Under the pieces are notes generated by a model. That model worked only from the letters and a program-made list of their open reading frames with translations, was not told where the DNA came from and made no database searches. From Photobacterium malacitanum (GTDB lineage: Bacteria > Pseudomonadota > Gammaproteobacteria > Enterobacterales > Vibrionaceae): a stretch of DNA of 64,000 nucleotides. The stretch spans positions 496,001 through 560,000 of the forward strand of contig NZ_FYAK01000002.1 of the NCBI RefSeq assembly GCF_900185615.1, written 5' to 3'. Position 1 is the stretch's first letter, and each line of letters opens with the position of its first letter. This document shows, piece by piece, positions 1 through 9,014 of this stretch. Position numbers and translations under genes: made by a program.

Positions 1-432
1 GCATCTTTTAAAGAGAAATTACAGCAACATTGGACGCAACAAGAAATAGAACAGCGCACTCAACGCGCCATTAACCACATGGCACAGTTTGTTAATCACT
101 TTGATCAAGCGACGGTTGGTGGTAAACCTTTATTTGGTGCTCAGCAAATTCCAGGGAATGATCCAACTTTACGTGCCGCTGATGTTTCTTATTCACATCA
201 ACGCTATGCTCGCTCTGAAATTGTTAAAGCCTCATCGGCATTATCTGTCGCTGACGCGATCATTGAACAACTGGCAGCATTGGATTTAATTCAGTCACCA
301 CTACCGCAAACCCGTGAAAACGCATTTCCTGTGGCTCAGCAATTAAGCCTCAATGAAATCGTTAGTTATGCTGAAAAATTAGCAGCAGAGCGTGGTTTTC
401 CAACCTCACTTGCGCGCCCAATTGGTCACTAG
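1..432 (+). CDS. C-terminal end of an unrecognised protein
   Basis: The reading frame is open from base 1 and stops at 430-432, so only the last 143 residues are present and the true start lies upstream of the window. The fragment is soluble-looking, mostly helical and rich in Ala and Gln, with no membrane segment and no motif I can name. It ends in the sequence ARPIGH. Codon use looks like the neighbouring chromosomal genes. A perfect hairpin with a T-run follows 27 bases after the stop, so this is the last gene of its transcript. I do not recognise the family and propose no function. Confidence 0.75.
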   Translation, partial: ASFKEKLQQHWTQQEIEQRTQRAINHMAQFVNHFDQATVGGKPLFGAQQIPGNDPTLRAADVSYSHQRYARSEIVKASSALSVADAIIEQLAALDLIQSPLPQTRENAFPVAQQLSLNEIVSYAEKLAAERGFPTSLARPIGH

Positions 433-458
433 ATATATACTGCGATAACAAATACAAA

Positions 459-487
459 AATAGCTGCAATTGCAGCTATTTTTATTT
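459..487 (+). terminator. Rho-independent terminator after the first gene
   Basis: A perfect inverted repeat, ATAGCTGCAA/TTGCAGCTAT, is followed by TTTTTATT. Runs of A before and T after the stem mean it could act on both strands, serving the gene on its left and the minus-strand gene on its right. Confidence 0.75.
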
Positions 488-504
488 AGTAACAACAATA
501 AACA

Positions 505-1218
505 TTATTTTTTGCTTATTTCTTTATTACCTATTTCTTTATTAATAGCCGTTAAAGCCTGTTGCTGAGAAGCTAACGTTGCTTGTTGAGTCTTTAATAA
601 CCCCAGTTGTTGTTCATAATTATCACAGTCTTTTTGTGATACCCAATTCCAACTATTACCTGATTTAAACTCGTCACAGGCCTTTTTAAAGCCTTTTGTT
701 GTTTTGGTTAATTCAACAATTTGTGCTTGAGTGGCTTCCACATTCGCTTTCATCTCTGCTTGGCGTTTAAAATACTGCTGCGACTTATCAATCACCACTT
801 GCTGTTTATTAGTGGTGGTTTTTAACTTAACAACTTCAGTATTTAGTTTCTTTTTCGTCACTTCTAATTTTTTTTGACTTACAGATAATTGCTGCTTTTT
901 TTGTGCCAAAGATGCCAGTTGTTTTGCAAAGTCCTTTTTTTGTTTTTCTGCTAATGCAGTCATTGTCGCTAACTCTGTTGTTGCTTGAGCTAACTGTTGT
1001 TGCTGCTGTTCATTTTTTGTTACTAATGCTTGATATTGTTCAGTGCTATGCTGAAGCTGATCTGTTTGAGACTGCAGTTGTTGCTGACAAGCTTGTAGGC
1101 TAGGTGCACTACTGTTCTGCTCTACTTTCATTCCCACACCATAACCAATTGCACCACCAGCGATGAGTGCTAAAAGAGATAACAGCAAAGGGGTTTTACT
1201 CGTCGACTTAGTAGACAT
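505..1218 (-). CDS. Membrane-anchored coiled-coil protein of unknown function
   Basis: A 237-residue protein if it starts at the ATG at 1218, which has GGAG nine bases upstream; an ATG 13 codons earlier has no better site. Residues about 8-33 form one hydrophobic, glycine-rich segment (LIAGGAIGYGVG), a glycine-zipper-like signal anchor. Most of the rest is Gln/Lys/Thr-rich heptad sequence that should form a long coiled coil in the periplasm. The C-terminal part holds two cysteines (KKACDEF and KDCDNY) that could pair. No catalytic motif is visible. It stands alone between a terminator and a long AT-rich upstream region. A structural or envelope role is only a guess from the architecture. Confidence 0.7.
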   Translation of the reverse strand: MSTKSTSKTPLLLSLLALIAGGAIGYGVGMKVEQNSSAPSLQACQQQLQSQTDQLQHSTEQYQALVTKNEQQQQQLAQATTELATMTALAEKQKKDFAKQLASLAQKKQQLSVSQKKLEVTKKKLNTEVVKLKTTTNKQQVVIDKSQQYFKRQAEMKANVEATQAQIVELTKTTKGFKKACDEFKSGNSWNWVSQKDCDNYEQQLGLLKTQQATLASQQQALTAINKEIGNKEISKK

Positions 1219-1507
1219 AATCACTTTCTCCATTTTATTTATTGGATTAAGAATCACTAATAGTTTTATCTACCAATGAAGTTACCACTTTCACTGGGAT
1301 AGATTGTTAATTTTGCATCAAATAATCTTTTATTGTTTATAAAATATCTTAATTATTAGTTAATTCGCATCAATCCCTTGCCAATTCTTAATTTTAATAA
1401 TGTGTTTCAACCGTAATATATTGTGATATTAGTCCATAAATATTACCCAACCACACTAGGATTAATTTAACGGATTTCAATACACCGCAAAATATATAGG
1501 TATGTTT

Positions 1508-2011
1508 ATGATCACATCACTGATTGCCTTAACTGTTTCAGCATTTTCACTGCCTTTGCTTGAGAACTCTACCTATAGTCAGACAGAAACTAAATGTACA
1601 CTCACAGTAAAAGAACAACATTTACCAGAGAATACCGTTCTCACCATGTCTACAGATAAGCATAATAACTTTGATGTTAAAATTTACCATCTCAATGATC
1701 TTCAAGCGCCATCTCGAGGTGAATTAAGCCAGCATTCAATGGATAATATCGAACAACATCCATCCTTTGACTATATTGTCGACCACAACTTATTTAAACG
1801 GCTTAATAACCAAACAGCGATTTATACCGCCACCATTGCCAACGATAATTTTAGCCCTCAACGTTTTACTCAAGCATTTAAGACCCACAGCTATCGCACC
1901 ACATTACACCTTGAGGGGCTGAAACCTTTTACTTTTATTGCTAGCCAACGCCAAGCCGATGCCTTTTTTCGCTGTGCAGAACAACAAATATCGACCCTTG
2001 CTAAGCGTTAG
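1508..2011 (+). CDS. Small exported protein of unknown function
   Basis: The ATG at 1508 is chosen over the one at 1502 because AGG lies seven bases before it but only one base before the earlier codon. The 167-residue product begins with a short hydrophobic stretch (MITSLIALTVSAFSLP) typical of a signal peptide. The mature part is polar, with two cysteines (TKCTL and FFRCAEQQ) far apart that could form a disulfide in the periplasm. I recognise no family. It is convergent with the PTS-like gene on the minus strand, 12 bases away, with no clear terminator between them. Confidence 0.65.
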   Translation: MITSLIALTVSAFSLPLLENSTYSQTETKCTLTVKEQHLPENTVLTMSTDKHNNFDVKIYHLNDLQAPSRGELSQHSMDNIEQHPSFDYIVDHNLFKRLNNQTAIYTATIANDNFSPQRFTQAFKTHSYRTTLHLEGLKPFTFIASQRQADAFFRCAEQQISTLAKR

Positions 2012-2023
2012 CCATAATCATGA

Positions 2024-3082
2024 TCAACTTAATTTTAAACTAAGATCACTGTCTTTGATCCAGCCCTGACGGCGCATTATATAAGCGACAATAAGTGTAA
2101 TCAAAGCAGGTAAAACAAAATGCATCAGCACAATTAATCCATAGATATAACCACTGCTCACACCAGGTTGTTCCATCGCAATCAATGTTTGAATTTGCCC
2201 CACTAGGCCTGATGTTCCCATGCCGGCTCCCAAAGGTGTATTTTCCATATGAAATACCACCGTCGCGATAGGCCCCAACACCGCTGAGGCAATAATCGGT
2301 GGAATCCATATTTTGTAGTTCTTAACAATATTTGGCATTTGTAACATCGATGTGCCTAACCCCTGAGCAAATATGCCCGCCCAGCCGTTAACACGATAAC
2401 TCATAACCGCAAAACCAACCATTTGTGCTGCACAGCCGACCGTCGCAGCCCCTGCTGCCAACCCATTTAAACTCAACATAATTGCAATCGCCGCACTACT
2501 TATCGGTAAGGTTAGTGCCATGCCCATTAATACCGCCACCAGCGCGCCCATGAGTAATGGTTGTAACTGGGTTGTCGACATAATTAATTGACCAAATTGG
2601 GTCATAACAGCGCCAACCAAGGGTCCAATCCAACTGCCAATAAAAACGCCAACTAACACGGTAACGGCTGGCGTCACTAAAATATCAACCTTGGTTTCTC
2701 CGGCAACAACTTTACCGCACTCAACCGCACAAATGGTTGCAACGAATGCACCCACGGGCCCTCCCATTGCCGCCCCAGCAGCACCAGCAATGGTAGAGGA
2801 AAATAACACTAATGGTGGCGCTTGTAGTGCATAAGCTATCGCAACACCAATGGCCGGCCCTGTCATTTGTTTTGCTATTGGCCATAAAACATCACTTAAC
2901 AGCGGGATTGATAACTTAATACCAATAGTGTTTAGAATTGAACCAATTAACAACGAAGAAAACAATCCGAGCGCCATAAAACTCATGGCATGAATAAAAT
3001 AACAATGAAACGAAATCTTGATATTTTTAGACACTAAAAACGTGTTAACGCGAGAAAAAAAACCAGATAAAGAAGGTTGCAT
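2024..3082 (-). CDS. PfoR-like PTS IIC-type membrane protein
   Basis: A 352-residue, very hydrophobic protein with about nine to ten membrane segments and many Gly/Ala-rich helices (GAAGAAMGGPVGAFVA, GTSGLVGQIQT). It resembles the PTS_EIIC_2 / COG3641 group (PfoR), membrane proteins related to sugar PTS IIC domains. Members are often annotated as putative toxin regulators because Clostridium PfoR was linked to perfringolysin expression. There is no IIA or IIB domain here or next to it, so sugar phosphorylation cannot be assumed. The N-terminal 25 residues are polar and probably cytoplasmic. It is monocistronic and convergent with the small exported protein downstream. Family placement is fairly sure; substrate is unknown. 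Confidence 0.8.
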   Translation of the reverse strand: MQPSLSGFFSRVNTFLVSKNIKISFHCYFIHAMSFMALGLFSSLLIGSILNTIGIKLSIPLLSDVLWPIAKQMTGPAIGVAIAYALQAPPLVLFSSTIAGAAGAAMGGPVGAFVATICAVECGKVVAGETKVDILVTPAVTVLVGVFIGSWIGPLVGAVMTQFGQLIMSTTQLQPLLMGALVAVLMGMALTLPISSAAIAIMLSLNGLAAGAATVGCAAQMVGFAVMSYRVNGWAGIFAQGLGTSMLQMPNIVKNYKIWIPPIIASAVLGPIATVVFHMENTPLGAGMGTSGLVGQIQTLIAMEQPGVSSGYIYGLIVLMHFVLPALITLIVAYIMRRQGWIKDSDLSLKLS

Positions 3083-3368
3083 TACAGCAAAGACCGTATG
3101 AAAAGCTCAATAATGACGAAATTTTACCTTAGCTTGCCTATAAATACAGTCAATAAATAACCTTTTTTTAGCATTTTGACTATATTGATACTCAACATAC
3201 TTAATTCCTATTTAGCACCTCAAACACATAAATAATGTAACTGTAACTTGATTCACATTCTGTAGTTCCACCACTAGCACAAACATAACTAAAAACAGGA
3301 CACAGTAATTTACCCATTTAGCCCCTTTATTTACTGTTATGTCTTAATGTTCACGAGGGATCGATAGC

Positions 3369-4340
3369 ATGACATCATTACCATTCCAACCCTGTAACAA
3401 TCATTACAATGTGCATAACTTTCAATGCATTGGAAAACGATTAACCTCAATTGCCGCTTTGGTTAGCCTTTCACTCAGCTTTCCTGTTACTGCAGAGCAG
3501 GTGTCATTGATGTTGGCTAAAAGCTTACCCAGTGATCAACTCAATGCTGTCCATTACAGTGATGATGCTCAAATCCACGACAATTTTACTATTGCGGATT
3601 ATTTAGTCAGTGAAAAGCTGGATGGTATTCGTGCTTATTGGAATGGTAGCCAGTTGCTGACAAAAACAGGCAATATCATCCATGCGCCTAATTGGTTTTA
3701 TGCTAATTTCCCGTCAATACCGCTTGATGGTGAACTGTGGATTGAACGCGGTCAATTTCAAGCATTAACACGCATTGTGCTTGATAGTAGCCCCAACCAT
3801 GAGGCGTGGCAGCGGGTTAATTACATGGTGTTTGATCTGCCGCATAACACTGCCCCTTTTGAACAACGCTACCGTCAATTGCAAGCCTTGATTGACCAAC
3901 AGCGGGATCATAATCATCGTCCAATCAAACACCTGCAATGGGTTGAGCATAAATCTCTCGATAATTTGGCAATCTTAATGCAATGGTTAGATATTGTGAG
4001 CAGTCATGACGGCGAAGGGCTAATGCTGCACCATAAATCAAATAATTACACAGCTGGTCGCACTGAACATTTATTAAAGCTCAAAAACCACCAAGACGCC
4101 GAAGCGATCATTATTGGCTATGAAGAAGGTAATGGGAAATACCAAGGTATGATGGGGGCGGTGTGGGTCAAAACATCAACCAATGACACCTTTAAAATAG
4201 GCTCAGGTTTTAATGATCAACAGCGGCAGTCTCCCCCTGCTATTGGCTCGACTATTCAATATCGTTATAACGGCTATACTGATCGAGGAATTCCTCGTTT
4301 TGCTCGCTTCGTTCGAATTAGACATACACCTGATAGCTAA
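3369..4340 (+). CDS. Periplasmic ATP-dependent DNA ligase (LigE type)
   Basis: Seals nicks in DNA using ATP. Motif I, EKLDGIRAYW, carries the nucleotidyl-accepting lysine at about K83. Later motifs are present as well: DGELWIERG (motif III), DGEGLMLHH (motif IV) and LLKLKNHQDAEAIII (motif V). At 323 residues it has only the adenylation and OB domains, like the minimal ligases of Haemophilus, Neisseria and Vibrio. The N-terminus has a hydrophobic stretch, SIAALVSLSLSFPVTAEQ, that should export it, as known for the LigE group. The start at 3369 has a GAGGGA site upstream. Its in vivo job is unsettled; repair of DNA taken up in competence has been suggested for the family. The gene stands alone, followed by a small cytochrome c. 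Confidence 0.88.
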   Translation: MTSLPFQPCNNHYNVHNFQCIGKRLTSIAALVSLSLSFPVTAEQVSLMLAKSLPSDQLNAVHYSDDAQIHDNFTIADYLVSEKLDGIRAYWNGSQLLTKTGNIIHAPNWFYANFPSIPLDGELWIERGQFQALTRIVLDSSPNHEAWQRVNYMVFDLPHNTAPFEQRYRQLQALIDQQRDHNHRPIKHLQWVEHKSLDNLAILMQWLDIVSSHDGEGLMLHHKSNNYTAGRTEHLLKLKNHQDAEAIIIGYEEGNGKYQGMMGAVWVKTSTNDTFKIGSGFNDQQRQSPPAIGSTIQYRYNGYTDRGIPRFARFVRIRHTPDS

Positions 4341-4490
4341 TAACAACGACAAATTACATGACTACAATGTAATCACATTCAACATTTATTGTTACACCAT
4401 TTGAGCAATAAATAATTTTAAGTCATTGATTAGTTATGATATATCTTTATTATACAAACATATATTTACATTTATAATGGATTATTCATC

Positions 4491-4826
4491 ATGGCGCTAT
4501 TAAATATTTCTCGTCTTTTAACCACCGCTATTGTGCTCACAGTTGGCATCAGTAGTCACGCGAATGCCATGCCTAAAGGTGATGCAACTAAAGGTGAGCT
4601 CAAAACACCAAGTTGCGGATTTTGTCATGGCAGTAATGGTATCGCGTCACAACCAAGCTACCCTAACCTTGCCGGTCAACAGCAGCAATATCTGTATGAC
4701 GCGATGCTTGCCTATACTAACGGCACTCGAACAGGCCCAATGGCAACGATGATGAAAGGACAATTACAGAACCTTAATTCACAAGATCTGGCAGATATTG
4801 CGGCTTATTATTCGGCAATGAAATAA
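4491..4826 (+). CDS. Small periplasmic cytochrome c (class I)
   Basis: A 111-residue exported protein. Residues 1-26 form a signal peptide ending AHANA-like (SSHANA|MPKG). The haem-binding motif CGFCH follows at about residue 41, and a distal methionine lies in the GPMATMM stretch, typical of class I c-type cytochromes of the c553/c4 half-domain type. The YPNLAGQQQQYL segment is the usual family signature after the haem site. It should carry electrons in the periplasm; the partners are not encoded nearby. It is convergent with the FUSC-family gene 9 bases away. Confidence 0.88.
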   Translation: MALLNISRLLTTAIVLTVGISSHANAMPKGDATKGELKTPSCGFCHGSNGIASQPSYPNLAGQQQQYLYDAMLAYTNGTRTGPMATMMKGQLQNLNSQDLADIAAYYSAMK

Positions 4827-4835
4827 CAGCTGACG

Positions 4836-5882
4836 TTAAAGTAGATCATTTTTAATCGTTTCAAATTGGCACAACCATTCAGAAAGCTCAGCTACCTGAC
4901 GTGCCAATTCTCGATTAAGCCACAAATAGCCGTAGTAACTAATATCAGTACGGCTATCAACACTTGCTGATAATTTCGGATACAGGGCTAAGATCTCTAA
5001 CTGGTTTTTATTGAGTACCATCAGTGGTTTTTCTGAGTCCAATAAATCCTCACCTAATAATTCACACATTAGCGATAATTGCTCTTTAGCTTTTGATAAT
5101 GCTCGTATTTCCTGCACTTTTTCTTTGCTATATTGATGTCGCCACTGAGTTTGAACGATATTCTCCAGCAAATTAAACATTCTTACCTGACAAGCAATCG
5201 CCTTTTTGACTGATAGCTTCATCTCTGGTGTCTCATGACCAATACTCGACTCTAATGCCGTGATCTTATTCAATGTTTGACGCAATTTTACTAGCTGAAC
5301 TTCACGATATGCATCATCACTGTTGACCAACGCATTATGCTCAGAATAGTTTTGATGAAATAAACGTAAAAAATCACCACAGGCTAATTTAAAATGATCA
5401 GTGGCTTTGGCTGGAAATAAATATTGGCTCGCGATAATCGCGACTAACCCGCCCCACAGCACATTGGTAGTCCGCCATAATGCGATATGTAAATCCCCCG
5501 GGCCACTACCCGCGACTAATACTAAAGTGACAGAAGTTAAAATAGCGCTGTATGAATATTTACCAAGCGTAAAGTAAAGTGACACACTCAGCATTGCCAC
5601 TAATAATCCATAGTGCCAATAGACATTATCACTTGGAAAAAAATACAGCGATAAACCGAGAATAGCTCCGATTGTCGTTCCCAAGATTCGCTGACTGGCT
5701 TTATCTGATACTTCACCAGAATACTTAGCTGACATCACCACGATGATCGTGATCGGTGCCCAAGTCGCGTAGGGGATCTTAAAAAATATATCGATAGAAA
5801 AAGCAATAATACAGGCGCTAATAATACGTAATACATGAAATAGACGCATGTACTTAATAATGTTGAGATGTAAGGCTTTCAT
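4836..5882 (-). CDS. FUSC-family inner membrane protein
   Basis: A 348-residue protein. The first about 155 residues contain five or six membrane segments with a conserved YATWAPITIIVVMS and RILGTTIGAILG core seen in FUSC / aromatic acid exporter-like (AaeB, YccS) proteins. The remainder is a long cytoplasmic helical region rich in Leu, Glu and Lys. Full-length AaeB-type proteins have two membrane blocks and about 650-700 residues; this one has a single block, as in the shorter half-size members. The likely role is efflux of small organic acids, but the substrate cannot be read from sequence. No partner membrane fusion gene is adjacent. Confidence 0.78.
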   Translation of the reverse strand: MKALHLNIIKYMRLFHVLRIISACIIAFSIDIFFKIPYATWAPITIIVVMSAKYSGEVSDKASQRILGTTIGAILGLSLYFFPSDNVYWHYGLLVAMLSVSLYFTLGKYSYSAILTSVTLVLVAGSGPGDLHIALWRTTNVLWGGLVAIIASQYLFPAKATDHFKLACGDFLRLFHQNYSEHNALVNSDDAYREVQLVKLRQTLNKITALESSIGHETPEMKLSVKKAIACQVRMFNLLENIVQTQWRHQYSKEKVQEIRALSKAKEQLSLMCELLGEDLLDSEKPLMVLNKNQLEILALYPKLSASVDSRTDISYYGYLWLNRELARQVAELSEWLCQFETIKNDLL

Positions 5883-6186
5883 TTAGAAGTGTAACCACAC
5901 CAATGTTTACTCTGGATAGATGGATACAAATACCATACCCCTTTTAAGATAACCAGCCACATAAACGCAGCGCCTATGGCTTTAGTGCATAACTTATCAC
6001 TATAAAAGCCAAGTTAGTCACATTAATGTGCTTTAATCATTGTTTTAATAAAAAGTATGAATTTTTATTGTAGCGTCATCACTTAAACTAACAATGAAAC
6101 CTTATTTTGATGAACAAAAATCATTATCGATAGCCATTGTTTGTGATAGCCTAAATTAATACTTATAACGATAACGAGTAAAGACC
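5883..6186. other. Intergenic spacer, divergent promoters expected
   Basis: 304 bases between two divergently transcribed genes. The DNA is AT-rich. I see no ORF, no hairpin and no convincing -35/-10 pair; TATAAC at about 6165 is a possible -10 for the carboxypeptidase gene. Confidence 0.4.
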
Positions 6187-7332
6187 ATGAAAATTTTCAG
6201 TAACTTTGAAAGCGGTAGCATCAATGTAGTTAAAGCAGAAAGCAAAGACGACATTCAACTTAGTATTCCTAACGATAACCAATCTGAATTACATCAATGG
6301 TTTCACTTTCGTTTAGAGTCAGAAGCTCAGCAGCCACACACCATTAAGTTATTAGATCTTGCTAACTCAGCCTACCCTGAAGGTTGGAATGGCTATGATG
6401 TTGTGGCTTCTTACGATCGTGAAGAGTGGTTCCGTATTCCTTCAGAGTTTGATGGCGACACATTAACGTTTAACGTGATCCCTGAAAATGAATCAATGTA
6501 CTTTGCTTACTTTGCACCGTACAGCTACGATCGTCATCAAGATCTATTACATCTTGCACAAAGTCATTACAACTGTCGCCTAGAAACACTCGGTCATACA
6601 TTAGATAACCGTGATGTTAGCCTATTGGTGATTGGTGATGAGCAAGACGCTGAAACCGAACAAGCACCAAAGAAAAAGATCTGGGTTATTGCACGTCAGC
6701 ACCCAGGTGAAACCATGGCAGAATGGTTTGTTGAAGGTTTAGTACAACGCTTATTAGATGAAACCGACACTGTTGGTCGTGCCCTACTAAACAAAGCCGT
6801 CTTCTATGTAGTACCAAACATGAACCCAGACGGCAGCGCACGTGGTCACCTACGCTTAAATGCAATCGGTGTAAACCTTAACCGCGAGTGGCAAACTCCA
6901 TCATTGGAAAATAGCCCTGAAGTATTCTACGTACGCGAGAAAATGCTAGCAACAGGCGTAGATATGTTCCTTGATATTCACGGCGATGAGGCAATTCCAT
7001 TTAACTTCGTTGCGGGTTCTGAAGGTATTCCATCATACGATGCGCGCCTTGAAAATCTTGAAAATAAATTCAAACAAGCGCTATTAACTGTAACGCCAGA
7101 ATTCCAAGACGAACACGGCTACGGCAAAGATAAGCCAGGCGAAGCGAACCTAACTGTAGCTTCAAACTGGGTAGGTGAGCAATTTAACTGCTTGTCTTAC
7201 ACTGTTGAAATGCCATTTAAAGATCATAACAATCAGCCAGATAGCCTATACGGCTGGTCTCCAGAGCGTAGCATTGGCTTTGGTCACGACACCCTAGCTG
7301 CAGTACTTGCTGTTACTGATGATCTTCGTTAA
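6187..7332 (+). CDS. Cytosolic M14-family zinc carboxypeptidase
   Basis: A 381-residue enzyme without a signal peptide. Zinc ligands are visible: H172 and E175 in RQHPGETMAEW and H265 in DIHGDE. The catalytic glutamate is E341 in YTVEMPF, and NMNPDG and NLNREW lie between them. This arrangement, with an N-terminal beta-rich domain of about 125 residues, is that of the M14 cytosolic carboxypeptidases (AGBL/CCP-like, M14-type cytosolic carboxypeptidase) common in Vibrio and Shewanella. It should trim C-terminal residues from peptides or proteins in the cytoplasm; the natural substrate in bacteria is not established. It is monocistronic and ends in a strong terminator. Confidence 0.88.
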   Translation: MKIFSNFESGSINVVKAESKDDIQLSIPNDNQSELHQWFHFRLESEAQQPHTIKLLDLANSAYPEGWNGYDVVASYDREEWFRIPSEFDGDTLTFNVIPENESMYFAYFAPYSYDRHQDLLHLAQSHYNCRLETLGHTLDNRDVSLLVIGDEQDAETEQAPKKKIWVIARQHPGETMAEWFVEGLVQRLLDETDTVGRALLNKAVFYVVPNMNPDGSARGHLRLNAIGVNLNREWQTPSLENSPEVFYVREKMLATGVDMFLDIHGDEAIPFNFVAGSEGIPSYDARLENLENKFKQALLTVTPEFQDEHGYGKDKPGEANLTVASNWVGEQFNCLSYTVEMPFKDHNNQPDSLYGWSPERSIGFGHDTLAAVLAVTDDLR

Positions 7333-7359
7333 GACTGATTATTGCGACTTATAATATTA

Positions 7360-7387
7360 ACGGCTACCTTTGGGTGGCCGTTTTTTT
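7360..7387 (+). terminator. Terminator of the M14 carboxypeptidase gene
   Basis: ACGGCTACC pairs with GGTGGCCGT across a TTTG loop (one wobble) and runs straight into seven Ts. Confidence 0.85.
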
Positions 7388-7388
7388 G

Positions 7389-7606
7389 GGGTGTCTTTTT
7401 TTAAATCTTTTATTTCAGCGCGCTCTAAGTAGATTCCCTATCGCCAGCTCGAGTATTTACTCGCCCAATATCCGTCATCTGAAAGTCGAGGAACAAGGCT
7501 ATCCGTGATCTACTTAACGCGTGATTGAGCCTTAAAAACGCCAATGAAGTACGTTTAATTTTATCGTAATCACAGAACAGCCCTTGGATGAAAATTATGG
7601 GTGTCC
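7389..7606 (+). repeat. MITE-like repeat, copy A (longest)
   Basis: First of four related copies in the window. Its right end, AAAATTATGGGTGTCC followed by TGTCTTTTTT, matches the other copies, and the block beginning TTTCAGCGCGCTCTAAG is shared near the left. The left inverted end is degraded to GGGTGTC. Copy A contains both internal blocks seen separately elsewhere: the AATATCCGTCAT...GGCTATCCGTGATCTA block of copy D and the CAGAACAGCCCTTG block of copies B and C. It is therefore closest to the full-length form. No ORF of note lies inside. It marks the junction between chromosomal DNA and the AT-rich cluster that follows. The left boundary is approximate. Confidence 0.7.
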
Positions 7607-7810
7607 TGTCTTTTTTATATAACGACTAACCTCATTGAAAAAAGTAGAAATTAATATTATTTATATATTTTATCTAACACAAAAATCCCAATAAAGCATA
7701 ACTATTAATTCATTTACAATTTATTACAAATAAAGCATCTTATATATGTAAATAAAAAACCCATATGCAACTAATGAGTATAAAATATTTTTTTTAAATT
7801 TTTTATCAAT

Positions 7811-8515
7811 ATGAATATTATATTTATAAATATACGAATATCTATTCTTTTCAGTCTTCTATTTTTTTCATTATCATGTGCTTCAGAGAGTACATTTATA
7901 AGTTCAAATGAAGCTACTACGCTCCCTATAGAATATAAACAAGAAATAACATCTATACTAGATGAAATAGAAAAAAGAAACCTAAAGGTAACAAATATAA
8001 CAATAACTGATAACAATGAACATGGAAAACAAAATGATTTAAATAACCTATCACACAAAAACAAAAATATACTTTTGACATTTAATGTCATTCACGAAAC
8101 TAATCTACAAGAAAAAAATTCAAATCAAAACATAACTAGTAAATTAGATGATCTGATTAAAAAACAAGCCTATTTTTCTTTTGCTGACCATGCAGCACTT
8201 GCATTAAGTGCAGTTTCTACGCTAGTGACAATATTCGGTATAGGTATCGCAATATTTTCATTTATTGGTTATAACGAAATAAAAAAAATAACCGTTAGAA
8301 AAGCGGAAGAAACAGCAAATGACACTATTACTAATAGTATCGCGGCTATAGCTACAGAAGAACTCGGAAACTTAATAAGACAAGGAGTATTTAATGATCA
8401 ATTATCTACAATAGTTGACCAATCAATTTTAAGGAGTGCCGCATCAACAACATCCAGAGAACAAAATGCAGCATTCATAGCTGAAATTGATGCATTAAAT
8501 AATAGAGAGGACTAA
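7811..8515 (+). CDS. AT-rich membrane protein, first gene of ImmA/beta cluster
   Basis: A 234-residue protein that I do not recognise. Residues 1-22 are hydrophobic and end LSCAS, so it may be a lipoprotein or have a signal anchor. A second hydrophobic segment (ALSAVSTLVTIFGIGIAIFSFIGY, about 137-160) is followed by a basic, helical tail (EIKKITVRKAEETAND). Between them lies a Lys/Asn-rich domain. The very high A+T content and Lys/Asn/Ile-rich protein differ from the neighbours and point to recent acquisition. The stop is two bases before the next gene's start, so the two are probably co-transcribed. No Shine-Dalgarno sequence is evident at this ATG. Confidence 0.7.
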   Translation: MNIIFINIRISILFSLLFFSLSCASESTFISSNEATTLPIEYKQEITSILDEIEKRNLKVTNITITDNNEHGKQNDLNNLSHKNKNILLTFNVIHETNLQEKNSNQNITSKLDDLIKKQAYFSFADHAALALSAVSTLVTIFGIGIAIFSFIGYNEIKKITVRKAEETANDTITNSIAAIATEELGNLIRQGVFNDQLSTIVDQSILRSAASTTSREQNAAFIAEIDALNNRED

Positions 8516-8517
8516 GA

Positions 8518-9012
8518 ATGAAATTAAGCCGAGAATGGTATCTATTAACTGATATCCATAAAAATCTAATACAACAGCAACACGAAATTTACCCAGTAAA
8601 AATTGGAGCTATTGCAAAAAGCTTTAATATTAAAATTATAAAATCTACATTACCAGCAACTATATCGGGCGAAATAAAAGAAACAGATGGTATTGTAACA
8701 ATTAAAGTAAATAGCCATGACCCACGAAGTCGACAAAGATTTACTATATCTCATGAAATAGCACATTTTCTATTACATCGTCATTTAATTGGTAATGGAA
8801 TAAGTGACGATGCACTATATCGCTCACGCTTATCTAATTCTATTGAATTAGAAGCAAATAATTTAGCTGCCGATATATTAATGCCTATAAATTTAATAAA
8901 GTTATGCACAGAGAAACATAAACACTTAAAAGGAGAAGCATTATATGAAAGTATTGCGGCAGATTTAGATGTATCAACTGTCGCCCTAAAAATTCGATTA
9001 AATAAGGCTTAA
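8518..9012 (+). CDS. ImmA/IrrE-family metallopeptidase
   Basis: A 164-residue protein with the zinc protease motif HEIAHFLLH (H79, E80, H83), and downstream EANNLAADILMP, which supplies the third ligand glutamate in this family. It matches the DUF955 / ImmA-IrrE domain, proteases that cleave repressors in mobile elements and stress responses. The N-terminal 50 residues form the usual small lead-in (IGAIAKSFNIKIIKS). GAGG lies seven bases before the start. It sits between a membrane protein and a beta-family protein with 2-base gaps on both sides. No XRE repressor, the usual partner, is encoded next to it, so its target may be one of the cluster proteins. Confidence 0.87.
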   Translation: MKLSREWYLLTDIHKNLIQQQHEIYPVKIGAIAKSFNIKIIKSTLPATISGEIKETDGIVTIKVNSHDPRSRQRFTISHEIAHFLLHRHLIGNGISDDALYRSRLSNSIELEANNLAADILMPINLIKLCTEKHKHLKGEALYESIAADLDVSTVALKIRLNKA

Positions 9013-9014
9013 AT

